Shown: positions 1 to 8,768, counted from the first letter of the stretch. The stretch: DNA of 16,874 nucleotides from an uncultured Burkholderiales bacterium (GCA_937872165.1 CALMOR010000225.1:12792-29665); one strand, 5' to 3'. Notes: generated by a model from the letters alone, not told the origin. Program-made: numbers and translations.

Positions 1-2
1 AC

Positions 3-1523
3 ACGACGGCGAGGCCGCGCGCCGACTACACGTTGTGGGCCGAGTGGCGCGCCGAGTTCGCCGAGCACGGCACCTGCGTGCACTCGGGCGTCTACGACGG
101 CATGGACTCGGCGACCGCGATCGCCGCGATCGCGCGCGACCTCGCCGCGAAGGGACTGGGCCAGACCACGACCACCTGGCGGCTGCGGGACTGGGGCATC
201 AGCCGTCAGCGCTACTGGGGCACGCCGATCCCGATCATCCACTGCCACCAGAACGACGGTAGCGGCTGCGGCCCCGTGCCGGTCCCCGAGGCCGACCTGC
301 CGGTGGTGCTGCCCGAGGACCTGGTGCCCGACGGCACCGGCAATCCATTGAAGAAGAGCGCGGCCTTCCTCGCGTGCATCTGCCCGAAGTGCGGCAGGCC
401 GGCCGAGCGCGAGACCGATACGATGGACACCTTCGTCGATTCGGCCTGGTACTACATGCGCTACGCGTCGCCCGACGCGAGCGCTTCGATGCTCGACCGG
501 CGGGCCGACTACTGGATGCCGATGGACCAGTACATCGGCGGCGTCGAACACGCCATCCTGCACCTGCTCTACGCGCGCTTCTGGACCAAGGTGATGCGCG
601 ACATGGGCCTCGTGACCTACGACGAGCCGTTCACGAGGCTCTTCACGCAGGGCATGCTGACCAACGAGTGCTATTACCGCGACGAGGCCGGCGGCCGCAT
701 TCGCTGGTTCTATCCGGCCGAGATCGACGTGCGCACCGACGAGCGCGGCAAGCCGATCGGCGCGGTCGCGCGCGAGGACGGGCTGCCGGTGCTGCTGGGC
801 GGCAACGAGAAGATGTCGAAGTCGAAGAACAACGTCGTCGAGCCGCGCGCGTTCATCGACCGCTTCGGCGCCGATACCGCGCGCGCGTTCTCGATGTTCG
901 CCGGCCCGCCCGAGCAGAGCGCGTCGTGGTCCGACAGCGGCGCCCAGGGCGTCTCGCGTTTCCTGCACCGCCTGTGGTCGTTCGCGCTGCAGGCGCATCG
1001 CGACGGTCGCGTGCGTCCCGACGCGTCGACGCCGCCGACCGATCGGGCTCTCCGCTTCGAGATCCATTCGACGCTGCGCCAGGCGCAGTTCGACTACGAA
1101 CGGCTGCAGTACAACACCGTCGTGTCCGCCTGCATGAAGATGCTCAACACGATCGACGCGGCGAGCGGCGCCGCGACTCCGGCGATCACCGAGGCCCTCG
1201 GCATCGTGCTGCGCGTGCTGCATCCGGTGGCGCCCCACATCACGCACGCGCTGTGGCGCGAACTCGGCTACGTGGCGGTCCACGGCCCGATCATCGATGC
1301 GCCCTGGCCGCAGGTCGACGAGGCCGCGCTGGAGCGGGACGAGATCGAACTGGCGGTGCAGGTCAACGGCAAGCTGCGCGGCACGATCCGCGTGTCCGCG
1401 CACGCCGATGCCGCCAGCGTCGAGGCGATAGCCCTCGCCGACGACGCGGTCCGCAGGTTCGTCGTCGGGACGCCGAAGAAGGTGATCGTGGTGCCCGGGC
1501 GCCTGGTCAACGTCGTCGCATGA
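3..1523 (+). CDS. leuS: Leucyl-tRNA synthetase, C-terminal part (5' truncated by window edge)
   Basis: LeuRS charges tRNA-Leu with leucine in the cytoplasm. The reading frame is open from base 3, so the gene starts upstream of the window. About 506 codons remain of a protein that is usually around 860 residues. The visible part runs from the end of the editing domain through the second half of the catalytic domain, the anticodon-binding domain and the C-terminal domain. The family block RLRDWGISRQRYWG is present, and the KMSKS signature loop lies at bases 810-824. Two cysteine pairs flank the inserted zinc-ribbon region (HCHQNDGSGCG and CICPKCG). The first pair has seven residues between its cysteines, wider than the CxxC I remember from many relatives. 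The HIGH motif lies outside the window. The stop codon overlaps the lptE start (ATGA). The sequence looks most like Burkholderiales LeuRS; identification is secure. Confidence 0.97.
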   Translation, partial: TTARPRADYTLWAEWRAEFAEHGTCVHSGVYDGMDSATAIAAIARDLAAKGLGQTTTTWRLRDWGISRQRYWGTPIPIIHCHQNDGSGCGPVPVPEADLPVVLPEDLVPDGTGNPLKKSAAFLACICPKCGRPAERETDTMDTFVDSAWYYMRYASPDASASMLDRRADYWMPMDQYIGGVEHAILHLLYARFWTKVMRDMGLVTYDEPFTRLFTQGMLTNECYYRDEAGGRIRWFYPAEIDVRTDERGKPIGAVAREDGLPVLLGGNEKMSKSKNNVVEPRAFIDRFGADTARAFSMFAGPPEQSASWSDSGAQGVSRFLHRLWSFALQAHRDGRVRPDASTPPTDRALRFEIHSTLRQAQFDYERLQYNTVVSACMKMLNTIDAASGAATPAITEALGIVLRVLHPVAPHITHALWRELGYVAVHGPIIDAPWPQVDEAALERDEIELAVQVNGKLRGTIRVSAHADAASVEAIALADDAVRRFVVGTPKKVIVVPGRLVNVVA

Positions 1524-2035
1524 GCGCCGTGAAGACGACCCTCCGCCGCTCGACCGCGCTGCTGCTCGCGCTCGTGCTGACCGCATGCGGCTTCCAGCTC
1601 CGCGGTTCGACCGAGCTTCCGTTCCGCACGCTGTGGGTGGGCTTCTCGGACGCGTCGCCGCTCGGCACCGAGTTCCGGCGTTATATCCGTAGCGGTACAT
1701 CGACCCGCCTCGTCGACGATCCGCTGAAGGCCGACGCCAAGCTGCAGGTGCTGGGCGAGTCGCGCGAGAAGGAGATCTTGAGCCTCAACGCGGACGGTCG
1801 CGTGCGCGAGTACAACCTCTTCTACACGTTCGTGTTCCGCGTCGACGACGGCAAGGGCCGCGACTTCATCGCGCCGACCCGCATCACGCTCAAGCGCAAC
1901 ATCTCGGTCAACGAGAACACGCAGCTCGCGAAGGAAGCCGAGGAGAACCTGCTGTACCGCGACATGCAGTCCGACCTCGTGCAGCAGTTGCTGCGCCGGC
2001 TCGCGGCCGTCAAGACCGCGGTGCCCGAGACCTGA
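1520..2035 (+). CDS. lptE: LPS-assembly lipoprotein LptE
   Basis: LptE is the outer-membrane lipoprotein that plugs the LptD beta-barrel and helps deliver lipopolysaccharide to the cell surface. The protein has 171 residues. It begins with a lipoprotein signal peptide: basic residues at K5, R9 and R10, a hydrophobic stretch at about 12-20, and a lipobox LTAC with the lipidated cysteine at C23. CGFQLRG directly follows, which is the usual start of mature LptE. The later stretch with REYNLFYTFVFRVDD and NENTQLAKEAEE also fits the family. The ATG at 1520 overlaps the leuS stop, and the stop at 2033-2035 shares one base with the holA start, so translation is probably coupled. The leuS-lptE-holA order is widespread in beta- and gammaproteobacteria. 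A longer frame upstream is only the leuS shadow. Confidence 0.95.
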   Translation: MSAVKTTLRRSTALLLALVLTACGFQLRGSTELPFRTLWVGFSDASPLGTEFRRYIRSGTSTRLVDDPLKADAKLQVLGESREKEILSLNADGRVREYNLFYTFVFRVDDGKGRDFIAPTRITLKRNISVNENTQLAKEAEENLLYRDMQSDLVQQLLRRLAAVKTAVPET

Positions 2036-3072
2036 TGCAGCTGCGGCTCGACGCGCTCCCCGCCCAGCTCGCGAAGCGGCTGGCTCCTCTCTACGTCGTG
2101 CACGGCGACGAGCACCTGCTCGCGATCGAGGCGTCCGACCGCATTCGCGCCGCGGCGCGCAGGGCCGGCTACACCGAGCGCGACGTGCTGCAGGTCGATC
2201 GTCACTTTCGCTGGAGCCGGCTGGCCGAGAGCGGCCAGAGCCTGTCGCTGTTCGGCGACCGCAAGCTGATCGAGCTGCGCATTCCCGGCGGCAAGCCGGG
2301 CAAGGACGGCTCTGTCGCGTTGCAGGCCTACGCGAAGACCGTCGCCGACGGCGACACCGTCACTCTCGTCACGTTGCCGCGCCTCGAACGCGACGCGAAG
2401 AACTCCGCGTGGTTCGGAGCGCTGGAAGCCGTCGGCACGACCGTCGAGGCGCCGCTCGTCGACCGTTCGAAGCTGCCCGCCTGGATCGCCGAGCGGCTGG
2501 CCGCCCAGGGCCAGAGCGCCGATGCCGGGGCGCTGACCTTCATCGCCGACCGCGTCGAGGGCAACCTGCTCGCCGCGCATCAGGAGGTGCAGAAGCTGGC
2601 GCTGCTGCACCCGGCGGGGAAGCTCGACTTCGACGCCGTGCGCGAAGCGGTGCTCGACGTCGCGCGCTACGACGTCTTCAAGCTCGGCGAGGCGATGCTG
2701 GCGGGCGATGCGACACGGGTCGCCCGCATGATCGACGGGCTGCGCGGCGAAGGCGAGTCGCCGGTGCTGGTGCAGTGGGCCGTCACCGAGGAAGTCCGCG
2801 CGCTGCTCCGCGCCAAGCTGGGCGTCGCGGCCGGCCAGCCGCTGTCGGCGTTGACCCGCCAGCTGCGCGTGTGGGGTCCGCGCGAAAGGCTCTTCGAGCC
2901 GGCGATGCGGCGCCTGCCGCTGCCGTTCCTGCGCGACGCGATCGCGCGCTGCGCGGAGATCGACCGCATCGTGAAGGGTCTTCGACCGATCGGGCCGCGG
3001 CCGCTGGGCGACGCATGGACCGAGCTGTCGCGGCTCGCCATCGCGATGGCCGGCACCGGCAGCGGATCGTGA
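2035..3072 (+). CDS. holA: DNA polymerase III delta subunit
   Basis: HolA (delta) is the clamp-loader subunit that opens the beta sliding clamp during DNA replication. The protein has 345 residues, close to the usual length of about 340. Recognisable segments are the N-terminal LYVVHGDEHLLAIEASDRIR, the SLSLFGDRKLIELRIP strand region, the middle FIADRVEGNLLAAHQEVQKLALL helix, and the C-terminal collar region with ARYDVFKLGEAMLAGD and ALLRAKL. As usual for delta, there is no complete Walker A motif. The start ATG shares its A with the lptE stop codon (TGATG), and the TGA stop overlaps the proposed GTG start of proA. The tight packing implies a single transcript with leuS and lptE. Confidence 0.95.
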   Translation: MQLRLDALPAQLAKRLAPLYVVHGDEHLLAIEASDRIRAAARRAGYTERDVLQVDRHFRWSRLAESGQSLSLFGDRKLIELRIPGGKPGKDGSVALQAYAKTVADGDTVTLVTLPRLERDAKNSAWFGALEAVGTTVEAPLVDRSKLPAWIAERLAAQGQSADAGALTFIADRVEGNLLAAHQEVQKLALLHPAGKLDFDAVREAVLDVARYDVFKLGEAMLAGDATRVARMIDGLRGEGESPVLVQWAVTEEVRALLRAKLGVAAGQPLSALTRQLRVWGPRERLFEPAMRRLPLPFLRDAIARCAEIDRIVKGLRPIGPRPLGDAWTELSRLAIAMAGTGSGS

Positions 3073-4346
3073 ACGCGTCCGAGCTGCCGTCGCGCATGTT
3101 GCAGATCGGGAGGGCCGCGCGCGTCGCGTCGCGCGTCGTCGCGAAGGCCGACACGCGGACGAAGAACGCCGCGCTGCTGGCGATCGCCGCGGCCATCCGG
3201 CGCGACGCGCCCGCGTTGAAGGCCGCCAACGCCGACGACCTCGAGGCGGCGCGGGCCTCCGGTCTCGACGAGGTGCTGCTCGACCGGCTCGCACTGTCCG
3301 ACGCGACCATCGCCGCGATGGCCGAAGGCCTCGAGCAGATCGTCGCGCTGCCCGATCCGATCGGCGAGATCGGCGAGCTGCGCCATCGGCCGTCGGGCAT
3401 CCAGGTGGGCCGCATGCGGGTGCCGCTCGGCGTCGTCGGCATCATCTACGAGGCGCGTCCCAACGTGACGGTCGACGCCGCGGGCCTGACGATCAAGTCG
3501 GGCAACGCCGCCATCCTGCGCGGCGGCTCCGAGGCGATCCGCTGCAACACCGCGCTCGCGGCGCTGATCCACGAAGGGCTGCGCGCGGCGGGCCTGCCCG
3601 CCGACGCGGTGCAGGTCGTCGCCAGCACGGACCGTGCGGCCGTCGGCGCGATGATCACGATGCCCGAGTACATCGACGTCATCGTCCCGCGCGGCGGCAA
3701 GGGCCTGATCGAACGCCTGATGCGCGAATCGCGCGTGCCGATGATCAAGCACCTCGACGGCCTCTGCCACGTCTACGTCGACGAAGCGGCCGACGTGGAG
3801 CAGGCGGTCCGCATCGCCGACAACGCGAAGACGCAGCGCTACGGCACCTGCAACACGATGGAGGTCCTCCTCGTGCATCGCGCGGCCGCGGCCGCGTTCG
3901 TGCCGCGCATCGGTCGCATCTATGCCGACAAGGCGGTCGAGATGCGCGCCTGCCCCGGGACACGCGCGCTGCTCGCTTCGGCCGGCATCGCATCGGTCGC
4001 GATGCGCGACGGTGACTTCGACACCGAGTGGCTCGCGCCGATCGTCACGATCGCGCTCGTCGACGATCTCGATGCGGCGATCGACCACGTCAACACGCAC
4101 GGCTCCAGGCACACCGACACGATCGTGACCGGCCGCTACGAGCACGCGCTGCGTTTCGTGCGCGAGGTCGACTCGGCCTCGGTCATGGTCAACGCGTCGA
4201 CCCGCTTCGCCGACGGCTTCGAGTTCGGCCTCGGCGCCGAGATCGGCATCTCGAACGACAAGCTGCACGCGCGCGGACCGGTCGGACTCGAAGGCCTGAC
4301 GAGCCTCAAGTACGTGGTGTTCGGCCACGGCGAAGTCCGCGAGTGA
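3069..4346 (+). CDS. proA: Gamma-glutamyl phosphate reductase
   Basis: ProA reduces gamma-glutamyl phosphate to glutamate-5-semialdehyde with NADPH, the second step of proline synthesis in the cytoplasm. From the GTG at 3069 the protein has 425 residues, near the usual 415-425. It belongs to the aldehyde dehydrogenase superfamily. Its catalytic cysteine is C261 in RYGTCNTMEVLL. Other family blocks are PLGVVGIIYEARPNVT, the VIVPRGGKGLIERL loop and the C-terminal FEFGLGAEIGISNDKLHARGPVGLEGLTS. I chose GTG 3069 because it overlaps the holA stop (GTGA), like the other junctions here, and gives an N-terminus that fits relatives. An in-frame ATG at 3096 would shorten the protein by nine residues. 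The identification is secure; only the start is open. Confidence 0.96.
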   Translation: MNASELPSRMLQIGRAARVASRVVAKADTRTKNAALLAIAAAIRRDAPALKAANADDLEAARASGLDEVLLDRLALSDATIAAMAEGLEQIVALPDPIGEIGELRHRPSGIQVGRMRVPLGVVGIIYEARPNVTVDAAGLTIKSGNAAILRGGSEAIRCNTALAALIHEGLRAAGLPADAVQVVASTDRAAVGAMITMPEYIDVIVPRGGKGLIERLMRESRVPMIKHLDGLCHVYVDEAADVEQAVRIADNAKTQRYGTCNTMEVLLVHRAAAAAFVPRIGRIYADKAVEMRACPGTRALLASAGIASVAMRDGDFDTEWLAPIVTIALVDDLDAAIDHVNTHGSRHTDTIVTGRYEHALRFVREVDSASVMVNASTRFADGFEFGLGAEIGISNDKLHARGPVGLEGLTSLKYVVFGHGEVRE

Positions 4347-4374
4347 CGCGCGTCGATGCCGTCGCCCGAGTCGC

Positions 4375-4380
4375 TACAAT
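4375..4380 (+). promoter_or_regulatory. Possible sigma70 -10 box upstream of the hybrid kinase gene
   Basis: TACAAT lies 44 bases before the kinase start, in the 77-base gap after proA. GCTACAAT is a form of -10 box I associate with promoters in Burkholderiales. No convincing TTGACA-like -35 box sits 16-18 bases upstream, so this is tentative. If real, it makes the kinase, hemJ-like and methyltransferase genes a separate unit from proA. Confidence 0.35.
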
Positions 4381-4423
4381 CCGCCGCTGACCATCGAGCA
4401 GGCCCGATCGATCCGAACCGGCA

Positions 4424-7084
4424 ATGAACCCGCCCATCGACTACGCAGCGTTGTTCCAGGCTTCGCCCAACGCTTACGTGGTGGTGAACGCGGCCTATGA
4501 ACTCGTCGAGGTCAACGAAGCCTTCCTCGCGCTCACCCGACGAAGGCGCGACGACCTCGTCGGGCGGCGCCTGTTCGACGCGTTCCCTCCCGACCCCGAG
4601 GGCTCGCTGCCGAACGACGCCGACGTGCTGAAGCAGTCGATCGACCGGGTCTTCGCGACCGGCCGTTCCGACGCGGTCCCTTTCTACCGCTACGCGATCC
4701 CGATCTCGACGGTCGAAGGCGACGGCTACCACGATGCCATCTGGCGCGCGTCGCATCACCCGCTGACCGACGGCGGAGGGCGCGTGACGCTCGCGCTCCA
4801 GCATCCGCAGAACCTGGCCGACCTGCGCGACCTGCTGCACGACGCGATCGTCGCGACCGAGCAACCCGGGGCGGACCGCCGGCAGCCGGTCCAGTGGGCC
4901 GACGGTCTGAGCGAACTCGGTCACGACGACCTGCTGCGCAGGGCGGCGTCGGTGCAGTCCGAGAACCGTTTCCTCGACAACGAGCGCATGCGTCTGCTGC
5001 GACTCTTCGATCAGTCGCTGTCGTTCACGGTCTTCATGCGCGAGCCCGAACACGTCGTCGAACTCGCCAACCCCGCCTATCTGAGGATGGTCGGCGAGGA
5101 CGACCTGCGCGACCGATGCTACGGATCGTCGCATCGCAATCGCCACGAGCCGCCGGTGCCGGTCAGGCTGCTCGACGCGGTCTACGAGAGCGGCGTGCCG
5201 ATCATCGAGCACGGACTCGCGCTGCGCGTGCCCGACGGCGAGTCCGGCACGCAGACCATCTACGTCGACGTCGTCATCCAGCAGATCGTCGACGCCGCCG
5301 GCAAGGTCGTCGGCGTCTTCATGCAGGGCAACGACGTGACGATGGCGAAGGCCACGCGCGACGAACTGCAGGCCTATCGCACGCGGCTCGAGGAGATGGT
5401 CGCCGAGCGCACGCGCGCGCTCGAACGCAGCGAGACCGAGCGCCGCAGCGCCGAAGCCGCGCTCCATCGCGCGCAGCGGCTCGAGGCGGTCGGCAAGCTC
5501 ACCGGCGGCGTCGCGCACGACTTCAACAACGTGCTGCAGATCATCCGCGGCAACCTGCAACTGCTGCAGCGGAACGTCGCCGCCGATGGCGCGCTCGAGG
5601 CGCGCATCGCCGCGGCCCTCGACGGCGTCGACCGCGGCGCCAAGCTCTCGTCGCAGCTGCTCGCGTTCGGCAGGCGGCAGCCGCTCGAGCCGCTGGTCGT
5701 CGATCTGAGCGCGGTGCTGCTGCGCATGGAGGACCTGTTGCATCGGGCGCTCGGCGAGTCGATCGATGTCCGCTTCCACGTCGTCGACGGTCTGTGGAAC
5801 ACGCTGGTCGACGTGACCCGCCTCGAGAACGTCGTGCTCAACATCGCGATCAACGCGCGCGACGCGATGAACCACAGCGGCCGGCTCACGGTGGAGCTCG
5901 CCAACGTCGTCGTCGACGAGCTCCATGCGAAGCGCGACGAGGGTCTGCTGCCCGGCGAATTCGTCACGATCGCGATCTCCGACAGCGGCAGCGGCATGAG
6001 CCCCGAAGTGCAGCGCCGCGCGTTCGAGCCCTTCTTCACGACCAAGCCGGAAGGCGAGGGGACGGGGCTCGGGCTGTCGATGGTCTACGGGTTCATGAAG
6101 CAGAGCGGCGGCCACGTGTCGCTCTACAGCGAGGAAGGCCAGGGCACGACCCTGCGCCTCTACCTGCCCCGTTCGCACGACCCGGTGAACGACGTCGCGT
6201 CGGTCGCGTCGCTGGCGCCGGCGCGCGGCAACGGCGAGACGGTCCTGGTCGTGGAGGACGATGAGGCCGTGCGCATCACGGTCGTCGACACGCTGGTCGA
6301 ACTCGGCTATCGCGTGCTGCGCGCGGCCGACGGCCAGAGCGCGCTGACGATCGTGCGGAGCGGCGTGCCGATCGACCTGCTGTTCACCGACGTGATCATG
6401 CCGGGGCCGGTCGCGAGCACCGAGCTCGTCCGGCAGGCGCGCGTGTTGCTGCCGCAACTGCGTATCCTCTTCACGTCCGGCTTCACGCGCGACGCGATCG
6501 TCCATCGCGATCGTCTGCAGGCCGGCGTCAACCTGCTGAGCAAGCCCTATGCGCGCGAGGACCTCGCGCGAAAGCTGCGCCAGTTGCTCGGCGAGGAGCC
6601 GTCCGCCGCGGGCGCCGCGTCCGCACCCCTGCAAACGGAAACACCGAGAGAAGCCGTCTTGTCCGATCCCATCGCCGCCGCGCAGTCCGCCACCCCCGCC
6701 CCGTCCGCTGCGCGCCATCGCGTGCTGCTCGTCGAAGACAGCGAGGAAGTGCGCGAGACGACCATCGAGTTCATCAACGAAGTGGGCTTCGACGTCGTCG
6801 CCGTGGAGACGGCCGAAGCCGCGCTCGAGCAGCTCGCCGCCCAGCGCTTCGACATCATCTTCACCGACATCAGCCTGCCCGGCATGAACGGCATCGAGCT
6901 GCTGAAGCGCGCGCGACTCGCCGATCCGGCGCAGCGCGTCGTCGTCGCGTCGGGATACGGCGCGGATCTCGGCCGCCAGAACTTCGGCGCCGGCGTCGCG
7001 GTGCTCGCGAAGCCGTACGACCTCAGCACGCTCGAGCGGACGCTGAACGCCGTGCTCGCGGCCGTCGTCGAGCCGAAGCGCTGA
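4424..7084 (+). CDS. Soluble hybrid sensor histidine kinase, PAS-PAS-HisKA-HATPase-REC-REC
   Basis: This 886-residue protein is a two-component hybrid kinase with no transmembrane segment or signal peptide, so it probably senses a cytoplasmic or freely diffusing cue. By eye the order is PAS 1 (about 6-135), PAS 2 (about 190-306), a coiled-coil linker (about 311-352), HisKA with phospho-acceptor H365 in GGVAHDFNNVLQ, and HATPase_c with N-box N477, D520 in DSGSGM and G2 box GEGTGLG at 544-550. REC 1 (about 605-718) has phospho-acceptor D656. REC 2 (about 766-880) has D815. Both receivers keep the conserved lysine in KPY. There is no DNA-binding or enzymatic output domain, so the signal must pass to another protein not identifiable here. 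An Ala/Pro-rich linker (about 719-765) joins the receivers and carries a possible internal start. The ligand of the PAS domains cannot be told from sequence. hemJ-like follows after seven bases. Confidence 0.93.
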   Translation: MNPPIDYAALFQASPNAYVVVNAAYELVEVNEAFLALTRRRRDDLVGRRLFDAFPPDPEGSLPNDADVLKQSIDRVFATGRSDAVPFYRYAIPISTVEGDGYHDAIWRASHHPLTDGGGRVTLALQHPQNLADLRDLLHDAIVATEQPGADRRQPVQWADGLSELGHDDLLRRAASVQSENRFLDNERMRLLRLFDQSLSFTVFMREPEHVVELANPAYLRMVGEDDLRDRCYGSSHRNRHEPPVPVRLLDAVYESGVPIIEHGLALRVPDGESGTQTIYVDVVIQQIVDAAGKVVGVFMQGNDVTMAKATRDELQAYRTRLEEMVAERTRALERSETERRSAEAALHRAQRLEAVGKLTGGVAHDFNNVLQIIRGNLQLLQRNVAADGALEARIAAALDGVDRGAKLSSQLLAFGRRQPLEPLVVDLSAVLLRMEDLLHRALGESIDVRFHVVDGLWNTLVDVTRLENVVLNIAINARDAMNHSGRLTVELANVVVDELHAKRDEGLLPGEFVTIAISDSGSGMSPEVQRRAFEPFFTTKPEGEGTGLGLSMVYGFMKQSGGHVSLYSEEGQGTTLRLYLPRSHDPVNDVASVASLAPARGNGETVLVVEDDEAVRITVVDTLVELGYRVLRAADGQSALTIVRSGVPIDLLFTDVIMPGPVASTELVRQARVLLPQLRILFTSGFTRDAIVHRDRLQAGVNLLSKPYAREDLARKLRQLLGEEPSAAGAASAPLQTETPREAVLSDPIAAAQSATPAPSAARHRVLLVEDSEEVRETTIEFINEVGFDVVAVETAEAALEQLAAQRFDIIFTDISLPGMNGIELLKRARLADPAQRVVVASGYGADLGRQNFGAGVAVLAKPYDLSTLERTLNAVLAAVVEPKR

Positions 7085-7091
7085 GAGCCGC

Positions 7092-7517
7092 ATGCTCTGG
7101 GTCAAGTCGCTGCACGTCGTCTTCGTCGTCTCGTGGTTCGCGGGACTCTTCTATCTGCCGCGCCTCTACGTCAACCTCGCGCTCGAACGGAACGCCGAGG
7201 CCCGCGCGCGGCTGCTGCTGATGGCGCAGAAGCTGCTGCGCTTCACCACGCTGCTCGCGGTCCCCGCCGTCGTCTTCGGCCTGTGGCTCTTCGCCGGCTA
7301 CGGCATCGGCCTGCACGGACCGGGCAACGGATGGATGCACGCGAAGCTCTTCCTCGTGCTGTGCGTGATCGGCTATCACCGCGCCTGCTTCACGCTGCTG
7401 CGGAAGTTCGAGCGCGGCGCCGGTGCGCGTTCGGACCGCTTCTATCGCATCTTCAACGAGAGCGCGGTGCTGTTGCTGGCGGCCATCGTCGTGCTCGTGA
7501 TCGTCAAGCCGTTCTGA
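7092..7517 (+). CDS. hemJ: HemJ/CopD-family membrane protein, probable protoporphyrinogen IX oxidase
   Basis: This is a 141-residue integral membrane protein with about four hydrophobic helices (roughly 6-24, 52-72, 82-100 and 124-139). It resembles the HemJ (UPF0093) family, which oxidises protoporphyrinogen IX to protoporphyrin IX in heme synthesis. Family features are the start LWVKSLHVVFVVSWFAGLFYLPRL with H8, WMHAKL with K85, and a late FNE motif. Length also matches bacterial HemJ. The gene starts seven bases after the kinase stop and ends four bases before the methyltransferase start. In betaproteobacteria I remember a gene of this type between proA and the THUMP methyltransferase, which supports orthology. 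Such proteins are often labelled CopD family, so the enzymatic role is probable rather than shown. Confidence 0.82.
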   Translation: MLWVKSLHVVFVVSWFAGLFYLPRLYVNLALERNAEARARLLLMAQKLLRFTTLLAVPAVVFGLWLFAGYGIGLHGPGNGWMHAKLFLVLCVIGYHRACFTLLRKFERGAGARSDRFYRIFNESAVLLLAAIVVLVIVKPF

Positions 7518-7521
7518 GCGC

Positions 7522-8733
7522 ATGAGCGAGCGCGACGACGCGACGTCGCCCTGCTTCGCGCCGTGCCCGCGCGGGCTCGAGGACGTGCTCGCCGAAGAAC
7601 TGCGCGAGCTCGGCATCGCCCGTGCGCACACGACCGCCGGCGGCGTCCACTTCACGGCGACCTGGCCCGAGACGATGCGCGTCAACCTGCATTCGCGCAT
7701 CGCCAGCCGCGTGCTGGTCCGCGTCGTGCAGGGTCGCTATCGTGGCGAGGACGACATCCACGCGCTCGCGAAGGCGCAGGACTGGACGCGCTGGTTCGAC
7801 GCGGGCCAGACCCTGCGCGTCGACACGACGGCCGGCAGCGGCCGCAACAAGAGCGCGCTGAGGAGCCTCGAGTTCGTCACGCTGCGCGTCAAGGACGGCA
7901 TCTGCGACCGCTTCCGCGACGACGTGGGCGTACGGCCGAGCGTCGACACGCAGCGGCCCGACGTCCGCGTCTTCGCGTACCTGGACGCGAACACCTGCAC
8001 GCTCTATCTCGACACGTCGGGCGAGCCGCTCTTCAAGCGCGGCTGGCGCACCGAGGCCGGCGAGGCGCCGCTGCGCGAAAACCTCGCGGCCGGCATCCTG
8101 CGGCTGATCGGCTGGAAGCCGGGGGTACCGCTGCTGGACCCGATGTGCGGCAGCGGCAGCTTCGTCGTCGAGGCGGCGCAGACCGCGCTCGGCATCGCGC
8201 CCGGCGAGACGCGCTTCTTCGGCTTCGAGCGGCTGAAGAATTTCGACGGCGACGCGTGGGAACGGATGAGGACCGACGCCGCGTCGCGGCCCGACGACGA
8301 GGCGCTGGCCGCGGCCGCGCGGATCCACGGCAGCGACGTCTCGGGCGACGCGATCGCCGACACGCGCTCCAATCTCGAGAGCGCGGGCATCGATCCCGCG
8401 GTGGCCCTCGCCATCGCGCCGAAACAGATCGACGCGCGCCATGTGAAGGCGCCCGCCGATCACGGGCTCGTGATCGCGAACCCGCCGTACGGCGAGCGCA
8501 TCGCGATCCGCGGCGAGCGCGGCGAGACGGGCGACGACCCGACGACCTTCTTCAACGAATTCGGCGACACGCTGAAGCAGCGCTTCGCGGGTTGGACCTG
8601 CCACATCCTCACGTCGGACCGGGACCTGCAGAAGAAGCTGCGGCTGTCGCCGGACCGGCGGGTCGTGCTGTTCAACGGCGCGATCGAATGCCGGCTCTTC
8701 CGCTTCGCGCTGGTCGCGGGTCGACATCGATAG
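7522..8733 (+). CDS. THUMP-domain class I SAM-dependent RNA methyltransferase (RlmL N-half type)
   Basis: The 403-residue protein resembles the N-terminal half of E. coli RlmL, which makes N2-methylguanosine at position 2445 of 23S rRNA. The beginning, FAPCPRGLEDVLAEELRELG, leads into a THUMP-type RNA-binding region to about residue 160. The Rossmann methyltransferase domain follows. Motif I is DPMCGSG at 206-212. Motif IV is NPPYGER starting at N320, the form used by N2-guanine methyltransferases. There is no second methyltransferase half like that of fused RlmL, so this is the shorter stand-alone type common in betaproteobacteria. The exact target base is inferred from family only. The ATG at 7522 lies four bases after the hemJ-like stop. 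It is convergent with tetR downstream, with a hairpin between them. Confidence 0.9.
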   Translation: MSERDDATSPCFAPCPRGLEDVLAEELRELGIARAHTTAGGVHFTATWPETMRVNLHSRIASRVLVRVVQGRYRGEDDIHALAKAQDWTRWFDAGQTLRVDTTAGSGRNKSALRSLEFVTLRVKDGICDRFRDDVGVRPSVDTQRPDVRVFAYLDANTCTLYLDTSGEPLFKRGWRTEAGEAPLRENLAAGILRLIGWKPGVPLLDPMCGSGSFVVEAAQTALGIAPGETRFFGFERLKNFDGDAWERMRTDAASRPDDEALAAAARIHGSDVSGDAIADTRSNLESAGIDPAVALAIAPKQIDARHVKAPADHGLVIANPPYGERIAIRGERGETGDDPTTFFNEFGDTLKQRFAGWTCHILTSDRDLQKKLRLSPDRRVVLFNGAIECRLFRFALVAGRHR

Positions 8734-8745
8734 TCGTCGCGCGGC

Positions 8746-8767
8746 GAGGCGCGCGCACGTGCGCCTC
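8746..8767. terminator. Hairpin between convergent genes, possible bidirectional terminator
   Basis: GAGGCGC (8746-8752) and GCGCCTC (8761-8767) form a perfect 7-bp stem. The loop bases can extend it by about three pairs, one of them G-U. It fills most of the 35-base gap between the methyltransferase stop and the tetR stop. There is no T-run on either side, so it is not a canonical intrinsic terminator, but its place between convergent genes fits that role. Confidence 0.5.
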
Positions 8768-8768
8768 T

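Noticed and set aside
4136..7105. 989-codon open frame on the minus strand opposite the hybrid kinase
   Set aside because: It runs antisense to a gene with clear domains, has no recognisable domain and has the Arg/Asp/His-rich composition expected of a G+C-rich shadow frame.
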